Source: CAZSSM01 sp964609385
GTDB taxonomy: Bacteria > Planctomycetota > Planctomycetia > Isosphaerales > Isosphaeraceae
DNA length: 64,000 bases
Direction: 5' to 3'
Assembly: GCA_964609385.1 (NCBI GenBank)
Contig: CAZSSM010000013.1
Span: 1-64,000, forward strand
Shown here: positions 34,946 to 44,465 of the stretch, one piece after another
Numbering within the stretch: position 1 is the first letter of the stretch
How the letters are laid out: each line of letters opens with the position of its first letter
Program-made: the position numbers and the translations under genes
The notes under the pieces: generated by a model
Database searches by the model: none
What the model was told of the DNA's origin: nothing
What the model saw: the letters and a program-made list of their open reading frames with translations, nothing else

Positions 34946-35026
34946 GCGATCGCTCCGCTGTTCTGATATTGAGAAACGAAGTCTCTGTTAAGCGTGATCG
35001 ATGACTTGTTCCGAGTTGGTTCCCGT
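34946..35026. other. Short intergenic gap, promoter region of the metzincin-like gene
   Basis: 81 bases between the 3' end of the HD-GYP gene and the 5' end of the metzincin-like gene, both on the minus strand. No clear terminator or promoter boxes were seen. Confidence 0.3.
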
Positions 35027-36238
35027 TCAGGTCAGCGCGGCGCGACTGGCTAGAAACGGGGGTGGCTCTAGCTGGATAGCGTGAGCGACAGCGCGGGCGA
35101 CCGACTCGCCCAGGCCGCGTTGGCAGATCGAGTACAGTTCGGTCCGGCACTGGAAGAAGGCGGAGATGACCTGCTCGTCCCACTGGCTGCCGGCCCCATC
35201 GCTGAGGATCGACTCGATCCGAACGGCGTTCAACGCGCGTCGGTAGGGGCGGTCGCTCATCATGGCGTCGCACGAGTCGGCCACGGCGAGGATCCGGGGA
35301 AGCACATGCAGTTCATCGCCGCCGATCTTGTCGGGGTAGCCCTCGCCGTCGACCCGCTCATGGTGCGAGCGGATGCCCGATCGCAGGTGTTTGAGGTGCT
35401 TGATACTGGAAATCATCCGGTCGCCGATGAGCGTGTGCTCCTGGAAGGAGATCCGTTCGTCGTCGGTCAGGGGCCCGGGCTTGCGGAGGAGCGAGTCGGG
35501 GATGCCGATCTTGCCGATGTCGTGGAGCAGTCCCGCCAGGTAGAGGTCGCTCAACATCGAGGCGCTATGGCCCAACTGGTGTCCGAGTCGCTGGGCGATC
35601 CGAGCGACGCGCTCGGAATGTCCACAGGTGTAGGGATCTTTGGCATCGATCGCGGCGGTGAGGCAGCGGATCATGCCGAAGAGGGTCTGGCGGAGCGACT
35701 CGTGGGCGTGGAGGTTGTGGCGGTGGTTCAAGAGAAGCCGACGGGCCAGGCCGATGACTTGGGCGTCGATGGGCTGAAAAGCGCGGTTGGTCTCGAAGTT
35801 GACCGCGGTGATCCAACTGTTCTGCGAACGGCTGATCCGGACCATGGCGGTGCTCTGAGGCTGGGGCTGTAGGCTGATTCGGGTCCCCTGCATCTGCGAG
35901 CGGAGCAATTGCCCGTCGACACCGGGCGTCTCGGCGAGCAAATACTTGGTCAATTGTTGACACCAAGAGGCGGTGACGTCGGTGGATCCCGAGCAGATCG
36001 GCGATTCCTCGGATTGGCCGGGATCCCAGTAGACCAGGTCGGCCCTTAGCGCCTTGCGAATGGCGCGGAGGCTAAGCTTGATCTGTCCGCGCGTCTCCTG
36101 TTCGCTCTGGAGATTTTGGGCGAACTGGTCCAGGACGTCCCAGGCCAACTCCGGCGTCGGCTCGGGAACAGTCTTCGAGTCGAAGCATTTGACATAGGCC
36201 GAGAGCTGGTTTTTGGGCGACTTCATGGAAGTGGACAT
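35027..36238 (-). CDS. HD-GYP domain protein (c-di-GMP phosphodiesterase-like)
   Basis: 403 aa from the ATG at 36238, chosen because AGGAGAG lies just upstream; the in-frame ATG at 36253 overlaps that site. The N-terminal ~190 residues look like a GAF-type sensory region (LRADLVYWDP, MVRISRSQNSWITAVNFETN). The C-terminal HD-GYP domain has CGHSERVARIAQRLGHQLGH, the metal-binding LLHDIGKIGIPDSLL, EHTLIGDRM, HHERVDGEGYPD and ILAVADSCDAMMSDRPYR. The HD and GYP residues are intact, so hydrolysis of c-di-GMP is plausible. It starts one base after the last codon of the kinase-TPR frame, so it was cotranscribed with that gene. Confidence 0.9.
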   Translation of the reverse strand: MSTSMKSPKNQLSAYVKCFDSKTVPEPTPELAWDVLDQFAQNLQSEQETRGQIKLSLRAIRKALRADLVYWDPGQSEESPICSGSTDVTASWCQQLTKYLLAETPGVDGQLLRSQMQGTRISLQPQPQSTAMVRISRSQNSWITAVNFETNRAFQPIDAQVIGLARRLLLNHRHNLHAHESLRQTLFGMIRCLTAAIDAKDPYTCGHSERVARIAQRLGHQLGHSASMLSDLYLAGLLHDIGKIGIPDSLLRKPGPLTDDERISFQEHTLIGDRMISSIKHLKHLRSGIRSHHERVDGEGYPDKIGGDELHVLPRILAVADSCDAMMSDRPYRRALNAVRIESILSDGAGSQWDEQVISAFFQCRTELYSICQRGLGESVARAVAHAIQLEPPPFLASRAALT

Positions 36239-36239
36239 G

Positions 36240-39200
36240 TCATCTCTCCTCATTCCGTGACGAAGCGTTGGTTTGGGGGTGGGTCTGTCGGCCCGGCGCG
36301 ACCTCGAGGGCCTGGGCGGCCGAGATGATCTCGTCGAAGCGGGGATCCTCGCGGATCGGATCGAGATCTGGGTCGAGTTCCATGAGGTCCCAGCCGAAGC
36401 CGGCCCGCAGCGCGATGGAAAGGAGCCGGAAGGCCTGCAGGCGGTCTTCGGGCTGATCCTTGGAGGTCAGCGCGTAGATGCCGGCGACTTGGTAGAGGAT
36501 CGGTGGCGAGGCGTCGCGTCGGAGGGCCTCCTCGGCGTCGCGGAGGGCGGCCTGACGGTGTCCCAAGCGAGCCTGAAGGATCCCCCGACCGCTCCAGGCC
36601 GGAACGTAGTCGGGATAGAGTCCGATGACCTGGTCGAGCTGGGCGATTGCCTCGGGCATCCGGTCCAGGCGTTGCGCCAACACATGGGCGGCGTTCTGCC
36701 GGGCCGGCAGCGACTCGGGATCGCGTCAGAGGGCCTCCTCGAAGTCGGCCAGGGCGCCCTCGGGCTCGCTGGACATCCGGGCCAAGCCTCTGGTGGTCCA
36801 CCCCAACGCATCGCGTGGCGGATAGCGGAAGCCGCGCTGGCGATCTTCAGCGGCCCCTTGCGTGTCGCCGGCGTCCTCGCGGATCCGAGCCCGCATGAAG
36901 TAGGTTCGGGCCTTCGGCGCACCGTGACTCAGGGCCGTGGTCAGGTCGGCGATCGCCTGGTCGTGTCGGCCCAGGCCGTGGTGGGCCAGGGCCCGGTTCA
37001 TGTCGAGTTCGGACCGAACGCCCAGGGTTTCGGCCGCCGCATCGAAGTCGTCGATGGCCTCAAGATGGTGGCCGAGGCGGAGCTGGGTCAGGCCTCGGTT
37101 GTAGTACGACCAGCCGTAGTGGGGTCGCAAGGCAATGCAGGCGTTGTCGCAGGCCAAGGCTTCGTGATTTTGGCTCAACTGCGCGTGACAGACGCCTCGG
37201 ACGAACCAGGCCCAGAAGAACTCCGGATCGAGCCGGGTGGCCGTCTTGAGCAGCGGGAGGGCTTCGCGGTATCGGCCGCGGACGGCGTGCTCGGTGGCGG
37301 CGAGGTAGTGGTCGCGGGCCGTCCGGGTCGGGGTTTGGTCGGCCCGCTCCTGCCAGAGCTGCGCGCGGTCCGCATCACCTTGGCCGCGCGCCAACTCAGC
37401 GCGTTGGGACCAGACCGTCGACGGGACCGCGTCCGGAGCATAACAGCGTTCGGCCAATATGTTCAACTGTGAGGCGAGGTCCCAGGCCGATTCGGCTTCG
37501 ACCGTTCGAGGACGGTCGGACTCCGCGGTCTCGGTGGTCGGAGCCTCGCGATCATGCGTGTCGAGCATGTTGGCACGGGCCAACAGCCAGAGTAGTTCGC
37601 CCAGGCCCTCCAGGAGCGTGGCCTGTTGGGAACGCTTCAGCCAGGAGACTCGTGGGGAGTCGACCCAAGTCTCCGAATCGAGCACACGGTAGCGGGCCAG
37701 GGCGTCTCGGCAGGCCTTGATGCCGAGCCGTCGATCTTCGGGCGAAACCCCTTCGGTGTTGAGGAACAGTCGGGCCGTCTTGAGGTCTTCGCCGAAGTCT
37801 TGGAACGCGACGCGGGCCTCGGTCCGCCGTTGATCCCCGTGGTGGAGCGCCAGGCCGACCAGGACCAGGCTCAACAACGCCCCGATCAGCCAGCCGATCA
37901 GAATTGTCGGGCTGGTCAGTTTGGGATGGCGGTGGACCCACTTGCCGACGCGCTCGGGGATCGAGCGGTCCGGCGCGTGGCGGAGGGGCCGGTACTCCAG
38001 TTGGCAGTTCAGGTCGTCGCTGAGTTCCTCGGCCGAGCGATAGCGTCGAGCGGGGTCAGGGGCCAGGCAACGGTTGACGATCGATCGGATCGCCGGGGTC
38101 AACTGGGGGTCGTCCAGAGGCAGCGGCGTCGGTCCTCGACGTCGGTCTTGGATCATCCGCTCGATCGCCTCGAGCATGGGCAGGTCAAAGCTGCGTTGGT
38201 AGGGCGAGCAGCGCGTGAGCAGCTCAAAGAGGATGATGCCCAGCGAGTAGATGTCGGCCCGTTCGTCGGGCAAGCCTTTTCCGTCGCGGAAAGCTTCGAG
38301 GTGCTCCGGAGCCATGTATGGGAGCGTGCCGCCGATCGAGGCGGACGTCAGCGCCGCGTGCGACTTGACATCGGTCGAGAGGTTGAAGTCCAGCAACATC
38401 GGCTGGCCTTCGGCGGAGAGCAGGACGTTGGCCGGCTTGAGGGCGCGGTGCAGGATTCCGCGCTGATGGGCGTGCGCCAGGCCGTCGGCCAGTCCGGCGA
38501 CGATCCAGAGGACCGCGTGGTGATAGCTCATCCCGGCCAGCATCGAGTGGGTCGCCGAGGCGGTCTGCTCGCGGCAATCCAGAATGATCGACTTGAGCTG
38601 GTTGACGATGGCCGTCGACTCGCCCCAGGCCGTCGAACGCAGTGAGGGCGAGGAGAGCAGACGCTTGCGGGTCCGGGCGCTTCGGTCCCGGAGCGAGCCG
38701 ACGAGGCCTCGACCGGATCGGGGCAGCGAATCGGAATCGCCGAGGTCATCGATGATATCGGCCAGGGTCGTGCCGCCGTAGTAGGGCATGCTGAAGGCCT
38801 GGAACGGCCCGGACCGGTGCGCCGAGTAGATCGGAATAATGTTGGTGTGTTGCAGTTGGCCCAGCGTCTGAGTCTCGCCGTCGAGGTCGGCGGCGACCTT
38901 GAGCACGACCAGGCGGTTGGCCAGGCTGCTCTGCCGAGTCAGGAAGACGCGGCCGAAGGCGCCGCGCCCCAGTTCACTGAGCAGGTGGTAGCCCAGGAAC
39001 TCGGTGCCGACCTCCGGCAGCGCAGCGCTGGCCTCGGCCAGCCGTCGTGAGGCCTCCGGGTTGGAGTTCCTCAGATCGTTGAGCCATTCCTCAGCGCCGG
39101 CGACCCCCCCGATCGAATCGCCGAGGGACGACCGCCACGAGTCGGCCAACCCGGGGGGATCTCGGCGTGTGGCGAGGTCCGGACTGACCGGGCTCGGGAG

Positions 39201-39671
39201 GGGCAGAAACAGGTCTGTCTCGACCTCGGGCGCGATCTCGGCCGGCTCCGACGGGGGCAAGAGCTCGACATTCCTGAGCGTCATGCAGACCGATTCGGGG
39301 CCGAGGACGTCGAGCCGCTCGGAGCCATTCTCGACGCCGGCCGAATCGAGATTTGTCGAGGTCGAATCGCCATGGTGATCGCCTGTGGAAGGCGTCTCCA
39401 GGTTCGTCTCGGCCTCGGGCGCGATCTCAAGCGGATCGGTTGTCGGCGTTGACGGTTCGACACTCCTGAGCGTCATGCAGACCGATTCGGGGCCGAGGAT
39501 GTCGAGCCGCTCGGAGCCATAATCGAGGCCGACCGAGTCGGGTCCCGTCGTGACAGGATCGCCACGGTCATCGTCTCCGGAGTTCTTGAGCCCCGTAACG
39601 ATGGTCACCGTCTCGGATTCGTTCTTCACCGATCGCTCGGTGGACTGATCCCACCCCGCTTGCGACGACAT
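36240..39671 (-). pseudogene. Kinase-TPR gene interrupted by an in-frame TGA
   Basis: The kinase frame runs from about 39671 to a TGA at 36726-36728 (981 aa) and continues in the same frame for another 162 codons to 36240. The join EEAL-stop-RDPESLPARQNAAH fits a TPR in which CGA has become TGA. Two 64-residue N-terminal repeats come first. In the kinase domain the glycine loop (GRGAFGRV) and VVLKVA lysine are present, but the catalytic loop is GILHRALKPANVLL (HRA, not HRD) and the metal site LLDFNLS (DFN). A membrane helix (ILIGWLIGALLSLVLVGLAL) and several TPRs follow. The 36240-36683 part could be made separately from an internal start. It may be a pseudogene, a truncated pseudokinase or carry a sequencing error. 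Confidence 0.75.
39272..39530 (-). repeat. Tandem 192-base repeat at the N terminus of the kinase-TPR gene
   Basis: The segment encoding GSERLDVLGPESVCMTLR (about 39272-39330) recurs at about 39464-39520 as GSERLDILGPESVCMTLR, displaced by 192 bases (64 codons). It is nearly identical at the DNA level, pointing to a recent in-frame duplication. Confidence 0.75.
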
Positions 39672-40155
39672 GGTGCCGCATCCCCCAACTCGAAACCACA
39701 GGCCATGTGTCGGACCGGCCTTTATGTCGCAAGTATGGGTCACGCGAGGGGATGGGGTGATTGGGCCTCACGAGGCGGTGATCTTGGTGGACTCCTCGCC
39801 ACAAAACGGGGATCGGGAATGCGAATCGTGTCACAGCATTGATTGCAAGGGGTGGCGACGCGCGGATCGTCGCCTCACCCAGATCGGTCCGTCTCTCGGG
39901 TCGTTTCCCGAGGTGACATCGCCTCGAGGATGGCGAATGGCGACTGGGCCTTACGGGGCGAACCAACTGAGGCCCGAAGAACAGTCGCTCGAAAAGTCAA
40001 GGGATGAATGATCGGATCATCATCGTCGATGATCTGGGGATGGCTGCGGCCATGGAGCGTGCAGCCATCCAAAGATATCGGACATGTCATTCGCGTTGAG
40101 AGTCGGAGCTCGGCTGGATTCGCTCCGAGATCGGATCACCGATCGACGTTTGGGG
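39672..40155. other. Intergenic region with a strong hairpin (39850-39880)
   Basis: About 480 bases between the start of the kinase gene and the end of the glycoside hydrolase gene. GGCGACG (39854-39860) pairs with CGTCGCC (39868-39874) over a 7-base loop and the stem can extend through ACCC. It could end the hydrolase transcript, but there is no T-run. Reading frames here have no protein-like features. Confidence 0.35.
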
Positions 40156-42498
40156 TCATTCGACGCGGAATCGGACGGTCAGCGGTTCGGACGGCCCGCG
40201 CGGTCCTTCGGCGCGGACGGTCAGGGTCTTCGCACCCTTGGTCAATTCCAAAGGGTTGAACTTGCCTTGGGTATCGCCGGCCAGGGCGTAAGGGGCGACC
40301 GATTCGGCTTTGGTCGTGCCTTGCCAGTCGAAGACGACCCGCGCGACCTCGGCACCGGATCGTTCGGGGACCTCGGCGCGGAGCGCGATGCCCTCGGGGA
40401 GTTGGGCGCGGTCGACGACGTCGCCGTCACGGAGCGGGCCGATCGCGCGGCCGGTCTCGACGTCGATCCAGGTCAGGCCCGAGATCTGAGGGGTTTCGGG
40501 CCGGGGCGGCTCGGGGACCTCGGCCGGGGGCTCGCCGTCGAGGCGGACCAAAGCCAACCAGTCGCGATCGCGTTCCGAGGGCGGATCGCCCAGACTTCGG
40601 AAACCGCCGCCAGTGACAGAAGCTTGCGAGCCGGCCACGAGGTCACCGCCGTTGCGGGGGTCGAACCAACGGATCGCGTAGTCGGCCTCGGGGAGCCAGA
40701 GTTCCGCTCCGCGCGAGCCCGGCTTGAGATAGGCCGCATAGAGAAGTCCCGGCTTGGCCAAGGCGTATCCGTCTCCGCGATCAAGTCGGAGCAGGTCGTC
40801 GTCGGCTTCCATGGAGGCGAATGGGAGGTGTTCCTCGAAGAACTCCCGAGCGATCCGCGACTGGTCCCACATCCGCTGTCGGCTTCGGAAGTCTTCCAGG
40901 TTGAGGTCGTTGTGCGGGTGTTGGTAGCCGAAGTACCACTCCACGCCCGCGCCACCGGCCATCAGGTTGCCCCAGAGGCACAAGGCGCGGACGTCATCGT
41001 GCTCGGGATCCTCGGCGTCGGTGAGCACGCCGTCCTTGGCCGGACCCAACTCGTCGAAGCAGACGAACCATGATCGACCCGACTGGCTTGAGCGCTTGAT
41101 CCACTCGAGGGTCAGTCGGTGGACATCCTGGGCGTTGCCGATCTGCAACGATGGCCCGTCGAGATAGGGGTTGCCCAGCAGGGGGCTGTAGATCTTGTCG
41201 TACTGGCCGGGGTAGGTGTGGACCACGATCGGCCGATCGTAGGGATCGATCGCGCGGATCCGACGGGCGAAGGCGATCCGCTGGGCGTCGGTGTTGCTCC
41301 GTCCCGGCGACCGCCCCTGGACCTCGTTCTGATTCCCGCCCCCGTTCTCCTCGCCGAGGTTCCAGACAATCGCCCGGTGGTGGCCGAACCGCGCGATCAG
41401 CTCACGATAGTAAAGCGCCCGTTCCGGGGCGAAGTCGATCTCTGGACCGTCGGGCGACTGGAACTCGAAGAGGCTCTCGTTCTCGGTCTCGGTCAGGATG
41501 ACGTGGAGCATGAGCCCGAGCCGATCCATGTGGTCGAAGACGATCTCCCACTGATCGAGCTTGGAGCAGTCGTAGCGATCGCGGTCGTTGGGGTTGTTAG
41601 AGAGGAACGGCCAGACATCGCGGCCATCGCCTCGAATGTTCATTGTTAGAAAATAGACGCTGTTGACGCCTTGATCTGCGAGGTAATTCAAAGCGCCGAT
41701 GATCCCTTTGCCGCGACCGTCGCGCCAGGTCGGGTCGCCGTCTCGCCAATCTGGGATGTGGGGCTTATAGACGTGATTGGCGCCGGGCGCGGCTTCGCCG
41801 GGACGTCGGATCCGATCCGAGCCCACGGTGGCGCCGTCGAACTCGGCGTAGGCCAGGAAGTTCTCCGGACTGTCGGCGCCGGTCTTGAGGAACCGCCGAC
41901 CGCTGTTGGCGAAGCGCAGATAACGGGTCCCGTCGTAGCCGAGCAGGCCGGACGTCCCCGGTTCGGCCGGCTCGATCGAGAAGGTGCCGAACTGACCGTC
42001 GGCGGGTAGCGAACGTCCCGCCTCGGGGTCGTCGCTTAAGGCGATGTCCTTGCCCCCGCGCATCGAGATCTGATAGGTCCAGACGCCGGGTCGATCGGGG
42101 ACCAGATGGGCACGCCAGATCGCGCCGGCCTCAGCACCGGTTTCTCCGGCGCGGCCGTCGGCGGCGAAATAGCCGGGCACGACGACTTCGCTCGACTCGG
42201 AGCGAAACGTGACCAGTAGTCGGATGTCACGAAACGGGTTGACCGGGCCATCCTCACGCGACTCGGGACCATCGATCTCCAGAGTCACAGGGGTCCAGGC
42301 CGTCGTCGCGTTGCGGACGCGAACCCCGGCCACCGCCGGATGGGCCCCCAGCAGCGTGGCCATCACCATCAGGAGCAACTGCATCGAGCGGGAGAGGGTC
42401 GCGAACCGGTCGTCGTGGGCGATCTCCGGCGTGAGGCCAAAATCTGTCGATTCCTCCGACCGGGCTGGTGTGTCGACTCGAGGAGATCGAGCGACCAT
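40156..42498 (-). CDS. DUF5060-type exported glycoside hydrolase (Apiosidase-like)
   Basis: Likely 780 aa if it starts at 42498, or 742 aa from the ATG at 42384. A short signal-like helix (MQLLLMVMATLLGAHPAVAG) is followed by a DUF5060 beta-sandwich (TAWTPVTLEIDGPESRED, VVPGYFAADGRAGE). The catalytic barrel starts near YDGTRYLRFANSGRRFLKTG. Likely acidic residues are in AIVWNLGEENGGGNQN (acid/base) and SWFVCFDELGPAKDG (nucleophile). The C terminus carries a collagen-binding-like domain (ELWLPEADYAIRWFDPRNGG) and a beta-rich tail. It fits a polysaccharide-degrading enzyme acting outside the cytoplasm. The substrate and exact start are uncertain. Confidence 0.75.
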   Translation of the reverse strand: MVARSPRVDTPARSEESTDFGLTPEIAHDDRFATLSRSMQLLLMVMATLLGAHPAVAGVRVRNATTAWTPVTLEIDGPESREDGPVNPFRDIRLLVTFRSESSEVVVPGYFAADGRAGETGAEAGAIWRAHLVPDRPGVWTYQISMRGGKDIALSDDPEAGRSLPADGQFGTFSIEPAEPGTSGLLGYDGTRYLRFANSGRRFLKTGADSPENFLAYAEFDGATVGSDRIRRPGEAAPGANHVYKPHIPDWRDGDPTWRDGRGKGIIGALNYLADQGVNSVYFLTMNIRGDGRDVWPFLSNNPNDRDRYDCSKLDQWEIVFDHMDRLGLMLHVILTETENESLFEFQSPDGPEIDFAPERALYYRELIARFGHHRAIVWNLGEENGGGNQNEVQGRSPGRSNTDAQRIAFARRIRAIDPYDRPIVVHTYPGQYDKIYSPLLGNPYLDGPSLQIGNAQDVHRLTLEWIKRSSQSGRSWFVCFDELGPAKDGVLTDAEDPEHDDVRALCLWGNLMAGGAGVEWYFGYQHPHNDLNLEDFRSRQRMWDQSRIAREFFEEHLPFASMEADDDLLRLDRGDGYALAKPGLLYAAYLKPGSRGAELWLPEADYAIRWFDPRNGGDLVAGSQASVTGGGFRSLGDPPSERDRDWLALVRLDGEPPAEVPEPPRPETPQISGLTWIDVETGRAIGPLRDGDVVDRAQLPEGIALRAEVPERSGAEVARVVFDWQGTTKAESVAPYALAGDTQGKFNPLELTKGAKTLTVRAEGPRGPSEPLTVRFRVE

Positions 42499-42942
42499 CG
42501 GGGCCTGGGAGAACCGGGCCGTGATTCGACCGCGACCCCGCGCGCGCTCGGCGCCACCTTGGCGCGACGAGAGGCGTCGACTCGGACTGCGTCGCGTGCT
42601 GCGGACCTCCCGACGTTCGTATGAGTGACCTCGCGACATTGATCGATCCGTTCCAAAGCTCGGGTAGGAGAGGGGGGTGGAGGGGACCAAAAGCTGGTCT
42701 TGGTGTCCGGCCTTGGTTCTTGATCCAGGGCGGAACGCCTATTTGCCCATCCTGCCACAGCTCGAACGGGGTTCGCAACCAGTCTCCCGACCCGTCCGCG
42801 CGATCCGAATCAGGCGTCACAAAGGTCGCCGTCTCTGTGCGGCAACGCACATCGGAGCTGTCGCTCCAGTTTTACTATCTTGCCGAGACTGACTCGGCGG
42901 ATCGCGTCAGTGCAGCGGCAACCCTTTACGTGAGGTCAACCG
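42499..42942. other. Divergent intergenic region, no gene supported
   Basis: 444 bases separating the leftward hydrolase from the rightward esterase. It should hold both promoters. The hydrolase frame is open through part of it as Arg/Ser-rich low-complexity sequence that is unlikely to be translated. Confidence 0.35.
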
Positions 42943-44277
42943 ATGAGCGAGGCGACGGGGTCGATCAGAGGCTGGATCGGGGCGCGTTCGAGGTTGAGGC
43001 GATCGACTCGTCGGGTCGCTCCGACGGTTGAGGTGGTCGAGTCGCGCGTCCTGTTGAGCGATCTGGGTCCGGTTCAACTCCGCTTCGGGGGCGCCTTGCT
43101 GGCCCGACCGGTCTCCCGGATCAGTGGCGAGTCGACCTCGGCCTTCGCGTTCCTTCGAGGCGTGGGTCCGGCTCAACAGGACTCGGCGACCCCCGGAGTC
43201 TTGGCCAATCGCTTCGGTGGTTTCGCCCCATCGAACGGGGTCGCGGGTCGGGGCCTGCCGAATGGTCCATTACCATTCTTCCAGCGATTTGCCTCGACAG
43301 CGCCGACGGTCCCATCGACGCCTCGACCGTTGGCCGGATCGTCTTCGCCGTTTCTGCTCCGCTTCGTCAATGCGGCGAACCGTCCGAACCCGGTGATGCC
43401 CTCGACACCGACTCCCGCCCCGATCCCGAGCCTTCCGGGCCCCGGCCCCGTGGGCGCGGCTGGTGTGACCCGCGACATCGTTTATCGCCAGGATGGCGGT
43501 CGGTCTGTCCGACTCGACGTCTACCGGCCCGCGGGTTCGCCGCCCGCTGAAGGGTGGCCGGTCGTGTTGGCTATCCACGGAGGTGGTTGGAGCGACGGCA
43601 GCAAGAACCAGTTCGGTCCGCAGGCGTCGGTCCTGACCGGCTCGGGCTATCTGGTCGTCGCCGTCGACTATGCCTTGGCTGTACCCGGTTCGCCGTCCTG
43701 GCCCGACGCCTTGGAGGATTTGCAGGAGGCCGTCCGTTGGATCCGGACCAACGCGGGGGAGCTCAGCGCGGATCCGAACGCGATCGTGGCCTTCGGCGAG
43801 TCGGCCGGCGGCCACCTGGCCACGTTGCTGGGCGTCTATCCCGATGCGCCGGTGGTCGTCGATGGGTTGCCGCCCGATCCGCAAGCCTCGACGCCACCCG
43901 GTCAGGTCTCGTCGCGCGTGCAAGGCGTGATTAACCTATATGGTCCTGGAGACTTGCGGACTCAGGTATCGCAGCGACCCGCGACGATCGCGCGGATCGG
44001 CCCGTTCCTGGGCGGGTCTCCGGAACAAGTGCCGGGCCGATTCGTGGCCGCCTCGCCGGTCAGTCACATCGACCCGTCGGATCCACCAGTCCTGATCCTG
44101 CAGGGGACCGCGGATGTCCTGGTCCCGGCTCAGCAGGCGGTGCAACTGGGGTCCGCCTTGGACGCGGCCGGGGTCCAGAATCGGGTCGTGATCCTGCCGG
44201 GGGCGCCCCATGGCTTCGGGCTCGGCGGGCCGAACGTACTGCCGACGGTCCTCGAGTTCCTTGGGAGCGTCACCTGA
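42943..44277 (+). CDS. Exported alpha/beta-hydrolase (BD-FAE/carboxylesterase-like)
   Basis: 444 aa. A basic N terminus ends in VEVVESRVLLSDL, the same type of LEPR-like surface motif as in the RTX-like and metzincin-like proteins. A Pro-rich spacer leads to the hydrolase domain at about 180-440. The oxyanion motif is VLAIHGGGWSDGSK, the nucleophile elbow is AFGESAGGHLATLLG, the acid is in LILQGTADVLVPAQQ and the His in LPGAPHGFGLGG. This is a complete catalytic triad of the hormone-sensitive-lipase/BD-FAE type, acting on ester-linked substrates such as acylated glycans. It sits opposite a glycoside hydrolase, which fits polysaccharide deacylation, but specificity is not readable. Confidence 0.85.
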   Translation: MSEATGSIRGWIGARSRLRRSTRRVAPTVEVVESRVLLSDLGPVQLRFGGALLARPVSRISGESTSAFAFLRGVGPAQQDSATPGVLANRFGGFAPSNGVAGRGLPNGPLPFFQRFASTAPTVPSTPRPLAGSSSPFLLRFVNAANRPNPVMPSTPTPAPIPSLPGPGPVGAAGVTRDIVYRQDGGRSVRLDVYRPAGSPPAEGWPVVLAIHGGGWSDGSKNQFGPQASVLTGSGYLVVAVDYALAVPGSPSWPDALEDLQEAVRWIRTNAGELSADPNAIVAFGESAGGHLATLLGVYPDAPVVVDGLPPDPQASTPPGQVSSRVQGVINLYGPGDLRTQVSQRPATIARIGPFLGGSPEQVPGRFVAASPVSHIDPSDPPVLILQGTADVLVPAQQAVQLGSALDAAGVQNRVVILPGAPHGFGLGGPNVLPTVLEFLGSVT

Positions 44278-44465
44278 ACCCCAATGCCTGCGGTGAGTGC
44301 GTCTGCCGAGTCCATTGCCAACCGAGGGATCGTGGGCCAAGACGACTTGGCTCAAGAGACTAATTAGACTTTGGTCTCGATCCACCGAGCGCTGTGCTCG
44401 GGTGGCTAAGACTGCGACGCGCAGCGAGCAGATTCCCTGACTCGATCCCGAGAGATCCGATCAGA

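Noticed and set aside
39670..40011. Plus-strand frame in the gap next to the kinase gene
   Set aside because: No ribosome site or domain and not conserved-looking; the region is better explained as intergenic with a hairpin.
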